Source: Sulfurovum sp.
GTDB lineage: Bacteria > Campylobacterota > Campylobacteria > Campylobacterales > Sulfurovaceae
NCBI GenBank assembly: GCA_027065815.1
Contig: JAMONL010000116.1
Coordinates: 1 to 40,162, forward strand
Length of the DNA stretch: 40,162 nt
Direction: 5' to 3'
Shown here piece by piece: positions 28,801 through 35,808 of this stretch. A model generated the notes under the pieces. That model was not told where the DNA came from. It was given only the letters and a program-made list of their open reading frames with translations, and made no database searches. A program made the position numbers and the translations under genes. Positions within the stretch are counted from its first letter, which is position 1; the number at the start of each line of letters is the position of its first letter.

Positions 28801-31781
28801 ATATTGGCATCATCATTTCTATAGTCTGTCATAAGACTTGAAATATTGAAGAGATCCACATCCAGACCGGCATTGTTATTGATAAGCTTATTGTTCCCTA
28901 TATCCGCACGTTTGATATTGGTTAGTTTTGCATCAAAACTGTTATCAAGAGGGTCAAGGTAGTTTGCATTGTTCGGTATGCGTCCATCAGTATATTTATA
29001 GTTGGATCCATCATCACTGAGTAACACTCTGTCGAAACGGTCAGCTTGTTGTCCCAGCGGATACTCACCTTCCCCGGAAAAGAGTGCCAAAGTTGAGTTA
29101 ATGTTCCCTGCTGCAGGTAATTTAAAGCCACTGATCGTTAGTTCGGTATCATCAACATTGGAATTTGCATAATCTCCCTCAATTTGGTCATACCCGCTAT
29201 AGACAGAAACATTACGCACTTTCCCTTTAAAGTCTTCAGCATAGATGACTACAAGAGACCAGCCACCATAAAGACCCGGATCCCGTTCCCAGCCTTCTGC
29301 AGTCGGAAGGTTGGCAACCGTAAAGGTATGGCGACCCTCTGCAGTAATATTATTTTTTACAAAATCTGTGATATCGGCATAGGCTGCATAACTGACTCCT
29401 CCATAATTTCGATTACTGTAGAGTGTCAGTGCTGTCACATCATTATAGGAGCCTGTGTCAATTTTAAGTTTGATCTTATTGGCATTAAAAGCAGCAATAT
29501 CTTGTGTATTGATATTTGGTTCAAGCGTATAGCTATTGCCATTAGTTTTACCATAACGTATGAGGCGTTCTGTCCCGGCTTCATTAAATTGGGCATCGGT
29601 AGTGTATCTACCCTGCCAGAAGAGTCCAGCCCACAATATACCTTTGTCTGCCTTGTCAAAACTATTTGGCAATGTAATGTAGGATGAGCTTGAATTCCAT
29701 GTAGAATCATCTCCGTCAATGTCAATATATTTTGTGACCCTGTCATTGGAAATAAGATTGGCATTGTCTTCACAGACACCATCAAAGTTGAGGTCTGTAC
29801 TGCTAATGCATTCAATGGTATTACCGGCGATCACGTAATTTCCTAAAACGTTTCTGGTATTTTCAGGATTGATCAGTTCAAATGGCTGGAAACCGTCTTC
29901 GAAATCCGTACTGACCGAGATCGTAATTGTACCGGTATCCTTTACACCACGGCTGTCTTCTATGGTATAGTCAAACTGAGTCTGTCCAAGGAATGTTCTG
30001 TCCGGTGTAAACGTAAAGGCACCTGTTGTGTTATTTATGGTCAAAGTTCCTCCCGGAACATTGACCGGATTTACATTTACTACCTTTATTTTATATCCTC
30101 TGTCTCTTCCGTTACCGGTATTGTCTGTCATTACATTTCCGGACAGAGAAGAATTGGTTTCTATCTGGTAACTGTTGTTCGTGGCTCTTACCGGTGGGTA
30201 TTCTACCTTCAGGTTAAATGTTTGAGATGCTGATGCCGGAGGGTAGCCATTCGCAGGATGGTCTGTGACGGTTACTGTGACAGGATACGTCTGGTTTGCA
30301 CCATCTTCGGTAGGTCGTTTTTTAATAATACCGTTTACGATCTCAATTCCCGGTGGTAAAGGTGCAGCGGCATAGGTCAGAGGATCACCGTCTTGATCAT
30401 GCCCATAACGTGTGAGGTTGTACCAGAAATATTCACCGATGTAGGCCGTTTTATCTGGGATAGGATCAAGGGTCGGAGGGTAGCTTCCGTATACATCCAT
30501 GCAAACAGTATCGGCATCTTTCCAATGCCAATAGTATTGATATCCATGTGCAGTATTACAAATATGGTTGTTTCGGATTACTTTTGCCCGAATACGAACA
30601 GTTAAGGATTGATCATTGCCATATTTCTTATGGGTATCACAGTAAACATAGGGATTGTTGTTACTTGTACGCATTTCACAGGTAGCGGAACTTTTGGGGT
30701 CATTGATGATCGTGTAGGAAATATCGGTGAATGCATTTCCTGTTGTACTCCAATCATCAGCATTGGAAATGGGGAATTTATCTCTGAGCTCCAAACGCCT
30801 GTTGAATCCACGATTGGTTACTGTAACTGTAAAGTTCACATAATCAAATAAGTCAGGTGTATTGTTGTCGACTGTTTTAGTTATAAAAACACCATTAACC
30901 CCGCCTTGTACTACAGTTACCCATCGTCTGGCTGTGTTGTTACCTGTATTGATTGTGTCAGCATGACCATTTTTATCTGTAATGACAGCAACATTTTTAT
31001 AGCTTCCCTGTTTGCTGGCTTTTGCAGTAACGGTGATCCATACTTTTTGATTTTTTTTAAAAATATGACTTCCTTTACAACTTTTTGTTGCAGTTGAGCA
31101 CGAAAAGTTATTTGTTACATCAGCTGTAATATTTACAAGTGTTAGACCCGCAGGTAAAGTATCGACAACTTTTATGGTGGAATCAGCAGGACCTTTATTT
31201 TTCGCTCTTATTCTAAAGGTGATGACTTCTCCTAGATCATATACATAATCTCCATCACCACTTTTATTTAAATATTTTCTTACTTCAAGATCAGCCCCTT
31301 GGTTTTGATCATCATTTTTAATGGTAATTTTTGTTTCAAGATCGTTATTTTTCCATATAAAATCCTGATTTGGGTTGGTGCCATTGTTGGTAAAGTCTAA
31401 ATAAAATTTTTCATTTCCTTCAACTTTTGTATCACCGTTGATCTTTACCGTGATGCTTTTAGATTTGGAACATGAACCTTTTGTAAAGGTGATATTGCCG
31501 CTTTTGGCAATGTAGTCTTTGCTTGTTCCTGCTTTGGCACTACTATTTCTGGTAGCATAGTGAATTTTGATATCAGCATTGATGGGACATTTGTCAATTT
31601 TAACAGTCAGTGTGACATTTTTTGTTCCGGAATTACCTTCCGTGACTGTTTTATCTGCTGGAACAGTGATCGTTACAATCTGCTCATCTACTTCTCCTGC
31701 CTGGAGATAAGAGATAGAGATAAACGTTAAAAAAAGTACGGGAATGAGCAATGAATTCAAAACAACTTTTAAATGTTTCAT
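25878..31781 (-). CDS. Large multidomain secreted protein (Calx-beta-like, DUF11-like, putative Ig and cadherin-like domains); candidate pilus-associated adhesin
   Basis: Start MKHLKVVLNSLLIPVLFLTFISISYLQAGEV (31781, SD AAGGTG; ORF open to 31826). VTITVPADKTVTEGNSGT (Calx-beta-like), LNKSGDGDYVYDLGEVITFRIRAKNKGPADSTIKVVDTLPAGLTLV (DUF11-like), LPPGIEIVNGIIKKRPTEDG (putative Ig), GTLTINNTTGAFTFTPDRTFLGQTQFDYTIEDSRG (cadherin-like). Confidence 0.85.
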   Translation of the reverse strand: MKHLKVVLNSLLIPVLFLTFISISYLQAGEVDEQIVTITVPADKTVTEGNSGTKNVTLTVKIDKCPINADIKIHYATRNSSAKAGTSKDYIAKSGNITFTKGSCSKSKSITVKINGDTKVEGNEKFYLDFTNNGTNPNQDFIWKNNDLETKITIKNDDQNQGADLEVRKYLNKSGDGDYVYDLGEVITFRIRAKNKGPADSTIKVVDTLPAGLTLVNITADVTNNFSCSTATKSCKGSHIFKKNQKVWITVTAKASKQGSYKNVAVITDKNGHADTINTGNNTARRWVTVVQGGVNGVFITKTVDNNTPDLFDYVNFTVTVTNRGFNRRLELRDKFPISNADDWSTTGNAFTDISYTIINDPKSSATCEMRTSNNNPYVYCDTHKKYGNDQSLTVRIRAKVIRNNHICNTAHGYQYYWHWKDADTVCMDVYGSYPPTLDPIPDKTAYIGEYFWYNLTRYGHDQDGDPLTYAAAPLPPGIEIVNGIIKKRPTEDGANQTYPVTVTVTDHPANGYPPASASQTFNLKVEYPPVRATNNSYQIETNSSLSGNVMTDNTGNGRDRGYKIKVVNVNPVNVPGGTLTINNTTGAFTFTPDRTFLGQTQFDYTIEDSRGVKDTGTITISVSTDFEDGFQPFELINPENTRNVLGNYVIAGNTIECISSTDLNFDGVCEDNANLISNDRVTKYIDIDGDDSTWNSSSSYITLPNSFDKADKGILWAGLFWQGRYTTDAQFNEAGTERLIRYGKTNGNSYTLEPNINTQDIAAFNANKIKLKIDTGSYNDVTALTLYSNRNYGGVSYAAYADITDFVKNNITAEGRHTFTVANLPTAEGWERDPGLYGGWSLVVIYAEDFKGKVRNVSVYSGYDQIEGDYANSNVDDTELTISGFKLPAAGNINSTLALFSGEGEYPLGQQADRFDRVLLSDDGSNYKYTDGRIPNNANYLDPLDNSFDAKLTNIKRADIGNNKLINNNAGLDVDLFNISSLMTDYRNDDANISSVNIKWETNLDTVNPSMMVFAAELYVPKLCYDYSYKQNGITFSEDNNGTEKPYIRGERLQIGKPITVELYLRNEEASDATLQDVKFDIYDINTTQATYISESTYVTYAKKYVRTHIDDSAMTTSPSFVKDIPLGEIGSKDALYIDYDIDPKNNNIDIPLDGRVNFTLDLLGGISYDLSIYLESMTVCGNDRYAYFPQYDIFNIEDKALSDQSIYDLPTQIVRRVGDYAIISYNNEPNLDARKDVTTMVAVELIDAGKYHDINASCFEPDNTLSERIWIPIINHSKTLFDRKAIENAITNGRTQSMIAGGSSFLPEEIYNKARKNVAFRISYPILDDANNSLMQIKQNGGGWEIDTLSETKAKYPQCSSACKTSGTLTEVAQCLECLYGLNTRLVCSRDNFAIRPKSFRIALSDQNQTDLSSQRSFVTNNDNTNPWNLAAGYTYHMDINATSFTSDASVPGYFGYFDASGEDGNRSIGYTWDKPSNDAHTTNCLDTSDENSTTHFFNGTAGLDIAHNQIGIYKFAIMDKMYTQVDWNPDYMKHQLKAHFLQGIDCTNNSSVSLPEGTATGISSPDLSSVNGCEIASDLTSDGTYTDLTAHLYPYTFNLTGLNATSGPTNKAFVYIDSPSILQSENTNMSYNMNGTYFAADYAGGQLSNFTEGCWADNTEMKLSFTYNHAQPANTNTPYLSYSLQDVNTSNTATVYKPSSGFGLVTGSHNSISTAFSINQEKPFYKTEMAGAITMDLGYNFNRQNNLPLEPRYITFHDFNVTYVTNPSNLYAEGTSNYIVRGNKPLNKNVTFLYGRAKPSKTLYDNVTANLVQTPISVVAHCSLGRTNCQNRGFPLLNAQTSEANWWLVTDHRTADNDGNISIKIGSGAATVSPANVGITGSGINNAVTVTKNSGAAVPMTTVIDLDTGTNKWLIYDPLNASSTLPLPFYRVRFIGIGNWAGHGDTGHVVGGTVNKKKNQRLGW

Positions 31782-31839
31782 AATAACACCTTTTATGCGT
31801 AAGCGGCAAAATTTTAGTAAGTACATTTAAAGAAGATGA

Positions 31840-31860
31840 CATAAGCGATCAAGGCTTATG
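31840..31860 (-). promoter_or_regulatory. Hairpin downstream of riboswitch aptamer (candidate expression platform)
   Basis: Minus strand CATAAGC-CTTGATC-GCTTATG, perfect 7-bp stem; its 5' arm overlaps the P1 3' strand CCATA. Confidence 0.6.
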
Positions 31861-31937
31861 GTTAGGCAGCTCGACTGTCTGATTCAGATTCGTTGCTTTC
31901 CGTCCCTGCTTCGCAACAGGTTTGGCTTTTCTCCATA
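31857..31937 (-). promoter_or_regulatory. Class-I c-di-GMP (GEMM) riboswitch aptamer
   Basis: Minus strand TATGGAGAAAAGCCAAACCTGTTGCGAAGCAGGGACGGAAAGCAACGAATCTGAATCAGACAGTCGAGCTGCCTAACCATA. Contains GCCAAACC, 6-bp stem with GCGA (GNRA) tetraloop, GGGACGGAAAGC, AGACAG..GAGCTGCC, and closing P1 TATGG/CCATA. Confidence 0.85.
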
Positions 31938-32102
31938 CACTATACACTACTTTACTAAATATAGCATATCTAAGATAAAATTGATATGAAATAATTATTT
32001 TTTATATCTATATGATAAAAAAATTGATAAATAGGCTTAAATGAGAACGATTTTTATCGTGAGAACTATAATTTGGCACTATTAATAGAGTTTTTACATA
32101 CT

Positions 32103-32133
32103 TTGAGATATCATAAAGCTAATTATATATAAT
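32103..32133 (+). promoter_or_regulatory. Putative promoter for bamD
   Basis: TTGAGA - 19 bp - TATAAT. Confidence 0.4.
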
Positions 32134-32148
32134 AGTATGAGGATAAGT

Positions 32149-32799
32149 ATGAATTTTACGAAGAGTATTTTACTAAGTGTTGTAGTGGCTTTTTTATTTG
32201 TTGGTTGTTTGGGAAGCAAAGATGAAGTAACGGAGTTCAACAAGCCGGCACTTTACTGGTATAAAAAAATTGCACACAGCATCAGCAAGAACAACATGGA
32301 TAAAGCAGATGAGTATTATATTTCACTGAAAAGTGAACACATGCGTTCTCCGCTTATGCCTACTGCGATGATGATGCTGGCACATGCGCATATGAATCAA
32401 GAAGAATACCTGTTGGCAAATTACTATCTTGATGAATATAACAAACGTTATGGTGCAGAACATACAAGAGAATATACAGACTTCATGAAACTCGAAGCAT
32501 CTTTCCTTGGCGTGAAAGATGTCAATAAAGACCAGAAATTGATCATGGACAGTATTAATGATGCAAATACATATTTGGCACGTTATCCTGGTTCCGAGTA
32601 TACACCGCTTGTCAATACCATACTGATAAGACTGCATATGAGCCAGTATCTTCTGAACGAAAATATTGCAGCACTGTATGATCGTACAGGAAAAGAAGAA
32701 GCTGCCAAGATATACAGAGCGAAGAATAAAGGTTCTCTTGTGGATCTCGCAGACATCACTCCGCCTGAAAAAGGCATTATCGGGATGGTATTTGATTAA
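32149..32799 (+). CDS. bamD: Outer membrane protein assembly factor BamD
   Basis: Lipobox LFVGC; TPR-like ALYWYKKIAHSISKNNMDKADEYYISLKSEHMRSPLMPTAMMMLAHAHMNQEEYLLANYYLDEYNKRYG. Start at 32149 has SD GAGGA; ORF open to 32137. Confidence 0.85.
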   Translation: MNFTKSILLSVVVAFLFVGCLGSKDEVTEFNKPALYWYKKIAHSISKNNMDKADEYYISLKSEHMRSPLMPTAMMMLAHAHMNQEEYLLANYYLDEYNKRYGAEHTREYTDFMKLEASFLGVKDVNKDQKLIMDSINDANTYLARYPGSEYTPLVNTILIRLHMSQYLLNENIAALYDRTGKEEAAKIYRAKNKGSLVDLADITPPEKGIIGMVFD

Positions 32800-32837
32800 A
32801 AGCACCTGTTTTTAATCTCTAAACTATGAATCTATGC

Positions 32838-32936
32838 AGGGTTGGTTTACCGACCGTTAAAAGAGATAGACTATAGTATATATTTCCAATTGGTCGGTAT
32901 ACCCCAAGGGCATTTCCGTTGGGAGACCGATCCTAC
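32838..32936. repeat. Pair of REP-like hairpins in the bamD-lon intergenic region
   Basis: CAGGGTTGGT-TT-ACCGACC (32838-32855, one G.U wobble) and, minus strand, GTAGGATCGGTCTCCCAACGGAAATGCCCTTGGGGTATACCGACC (32936-32892) with nested CCCAA/TTGGG stem. Confidence 0.55.
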
Positions 32937-32976
32937 GAGTATAAAATCAAATAATGTATTAAATGAAGGATTTACC

Positions 32977-35397
32977 ATGCAACTCAGTGATTATGATGCA
33001 TTTCCCACCACTTTGCCTATTGTCGTAGAAGATGAACTTTTTCTTTACCCTTTTATGATCAGCCCGATCTTTTTGACCAATCAGAAAGATATTGATGCGG
33101 CCACAGATGCCATGGAGAATAATTCGCTACTTTTCGTGACCTCTTCCATACCGGGTAAAGAAGGAAGTCGGGATTTTGACGCCATGTATAAAGTAGGGGT
33201 TGTTGGATCCATTATGCGTAAGGTACACATACCTGATGGACGAGTGAAGATACTTTTTCAAGGATTGGCGCGTGGTGAGATCATTGATCCGGTGCAGGGT
33301 GAATTCAATCGTGCACTGATCGATATTGTAGAGCTGCAGAGCTACGATACCCTCAAAGTAGACGCCTTAATGGGTATACTGCGCGACAAAGTAAAATTAC
33401 TCTCTTCTTTGAACACCCATTTCCCTGCGGATCTCGTCCGGACCATAGAAGAGAATGATGAGCCCAGCCGTATCTCAGATCTGGTCTCTTCCATGTTAAA
33501 GCTTGACAAAGAGATTGCCTATGCACTTTATATTGAATCGGACATTGAAAAGCGTCTTTTGGGACTTATTGATGTTGTGACTTCTGAAATGGAGGCAGCT
33601 AAAGTACAAAGAGAGATCCGTACCAAAGTACACTCCAAGATCGAACAGACCAATAAAGAGTATTTTCTCAAAGAACAAATGAAAGAGATCCAGCAGGAGT
33701 TAGGTATGGATACGCAGCGGGAAGAAGAGATCGCTGCCTTTAGAGAAAAAATAGAAGCACTTAAGCCGCATATGAATGAAGATGCTTTTAAAGAGATAAG
33801 CAAACAACTGGATCGTTTTGCCCGTATGCATCCTGAAAGTGCGGAAGCCCAGACGGTACAGAGTTACCTTGAATGGGTGCTTGAACTTCCTTTTGGGAAA
33901 GTAAGTAAAAAAAGTCTCTCGGTACACGATGTTTCTTCCGAACTTGACAAAGATCACTACTCTCTGGATAAACCCAAAGAGCGTATTGTAGAATTTTTCT
34001 CTGTCAGGGAACTGGCAATGCTCAGAGGTATCAAAGCCAAAGAAACAGGCGGAGTCATTCTCTGTTTTGCGGGACCTCCGGGTGTAGGGAAAACTTCACT
34101 GGCAAACTCTATTGCGACTGCTCTGGGAAGACCGCTTGTGCGTATGGCCTTGGGTGGACTGGAAGATGTCAATGAACTGAGAGGACACAGAAGAACCTAT
34201 GTCGGCGCTATGCCCGGCAGAGTGGTTCAGGGACTGATAGAAGCCAAGAGTATGGATCCTGTCATTGTACTAGATGAGATCGACAAAGTAGGGCGAAGCA
34301 TGCGTGGGGACCCTACAGCAGCACTGCTTGAGATCCTTGACCCGGAACAGAACAGCAGATACCGTGACTATTATCTGAATTTCAATATAGATCTGAGTAA
34401 AGCGATCTTCATCGCCACTGCCAATGATGTGGGACGCATACCTGCACCCTTGCGGGACAGAATGGAATTCATAGGCTTAAACTCTTATACGCCCAAAGAG
34501 AAATTTGAAATAGCCAAACGTTACCTTATTCCTCAGGAGCTCAAAAAACATGCTTTGAAAAGACGGGAATTTTCCATTTCTGACAAAGCCCTGAAAATTC
34601 TGATAGATGAGTATACCAGAGAAGCGGGGGTACGTAATTTGCGTAGAAGAATTGCACAGCTTATGCGTAAAAGTGCAAGAAAACTTTTGGAAGACAGTTC
34701 AAGAGATACGATCCGCATCAGCAGAAAGAATCTGAATAAATTCGTAGATAAAAAAGTTTTTGAAATTTCCAGAGTGGATGCCAAACCACAAATCGGTGTG
34801 GTTTCGGGGCTTGCCTGGACCGCAGTAGGTGGGGATGTTTTGACCATTGAAGCCATCAAGATAAAAGGTAAAGGAACCTTGCAGCTTACAGGAAGTCTGG
34901 GTGAGGTGATGAAAGAATCTGTACGTATTGCCCACTCGGTGGTCAAGATACTGATTGACCAGAAGAAACTGCATATTGATGCTTCGGTTATTCCTAAAAC
35001 CCTTAAAGAGAGAGAAGAGAAGATCAATGTAGATCCTTCTGAGGTTTATAAGCGTTATGACCTGCATATTCACGTTCCTGAAGGTGCTACCCCCAAAGAC
35101 GGACCAAGTGCAGGGATCACAATGGTCTCAGCCATAGCATCGATTCTGAGCAATAAGAAAGTAGACAATAAGGTAGCTATGACCGGAGAAGTGACATTGA
35201 CCGGAAAGGTACTGCCTATTGGCGGGTTGAAAGAGAAATTAATCGCAGCATATAAAGCTGGTGTCAGTAAAGCATTGATTCCGGTAAAGAATTATGAACG
35301 TGACCTGGATGATATACCAGATGAAGTAAAAGACAATATTAAGATTATTGGGGTTTCAAATGTGGATGAGGTTTTAAGCGAGGTCTTTATAAAATAA
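32977..35397 (+). CDS. lon: Endopeptidase La (Lon protease)
   Basis: LPIVVEDELFLYPFMISPIFL...GPPGVGKTSLANSIATALGRP...PKDGPSAGITM...GGLKEKLIAAYKAG. SD AAGGA 6 nt before ATG 32977; ORF open to 32842. Confidence 0.95.
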   Translation: MQLSDYDAFPTTLPIVVEDELFLYPFMISPIFLTNQKDIDAATDAMENNSLLFVTSSIPGKEGSRDFDAMYKVGVVGSIMRKVHIPDGRVKILFQGLARGEIIDPVQGEFNRALIDIVELQSYDTLKVDALMGILRDKVKLLSSLNTHFPADLVRTIEENDEPSRISDLVSSMLKLDKEIAYALYIESDIEKRLLGLIDVVTSEMEAAKVQREIRTKVHSKIEQTNKEYFLKEQMKEIQQELGMDTQREEEIAAFREKIEALKPHMNEDAFKEISKQLDRFARMHPESAEAQTVQSYLEWVLELPFGKVSKKSLSVHDVSSELDKDHYSLDKPKERIVEFFSVRELAMLRGIKAKETGGVILCFAGPPGVGKTSLANSIATALGRPLVRMALGGLEDVNELRGHRRTYVGAMPGRVVQGLIEAKSMDPVIVLDEIDKVGRSMRGDPTAALLEILDPEQNSRYRDYYLNFNIDLSKAIFIATANDVGRIPAPLRDRMEFIGLNSYTPKEKFEIAKRYLIPQELKKHALKRREFSISDKALKILIDEYTREAGVRNLRRRIAQLMRKSARKLLEDSSRDTIRISRKNLNKFVDKKVFEISRVDAKPQIGVVSGLAWTAVGGDVLTIEAIKIKGKGTLQLTGSLGEVMKESVRIAHSVVKILIDQKKLHIDASVIPKTLKEREEKINVDPSEVYKRYDLHIHVPEGATPKDGPSAGITMVSAIASILSNKKVDNKVAMTGEVTLTGKVLPIGGLKEKLIAAYKAGVSKALIPVKNYERDLDDIPDEVKDNIKIIGVSNVDEVLSEVFIK

Positions 35398-35406
35398 GAC
35401 AGTTAA

Positions 35407-35432
35407 TTGACAAAGTTTAAAAACTTTGTCAA
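35407..35432. terminator. Bidirectional intrinsic terminator between lon and response regulator
   Basis: TTGACAAAGTTT-AA-AAACTTTGTCAA, perfect 12-bp stem, followed by AATTTTT; lies between convergent genes. Confidence 0.8.
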
Positions 35433-35437
35433 AATTT

Positions 35438-35803
35438 TTAAGACCACTGCGCCATTTTGGCAAAAAGATCACCTTCTTTAATAGGCTTTCTCATAAAGTC
35501 ATTTGCTCCGTTGTCAAACACTTCCGTTTTTCTTGAGTCATCTGTAGAAAGTACGATAACAGGTATATGTGCGGTTGACATATCGGAACGGAATATTTTC
35601 AAAAACTCAATACCATCAACAATAGGCATCATGATATCCAGGAGAATAAGATTGATATCGGCATCTTTTTTGAGTTTATCCAAAGCATCAGAGCCATTTT
35701 CGGCTTCAAGGATCTCTGAAACTTCCGGATTTTTTTTCAGGAGGGTCTGCAATAATTTTCTGTTGATGAAATCATCATCTACGATGAGTACTTTAAGTGC
35801 CAT
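35438..35803 (-). CDS. Single-domain response regulator (CheY-like)
   Basis: KVLIVDDDFINRKLLQTLLK...LILLDIMMPIVDGIEFL...PVIVLSTDDSRK. Confidence 0.93.
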   Translation of the reverse strand: MALKVLIVDDDFINRKLLQTLLKKNPEVSEILEAENGSDALDKLKKDADINLILLDIMMPIVDGIEFLKIFRSDMSTAHIPVIVLSTDDSRKTEVFDNGANDFMRKPIKEGDLFAKMAQWS

Positions 35804-35808
35804 TTAGA

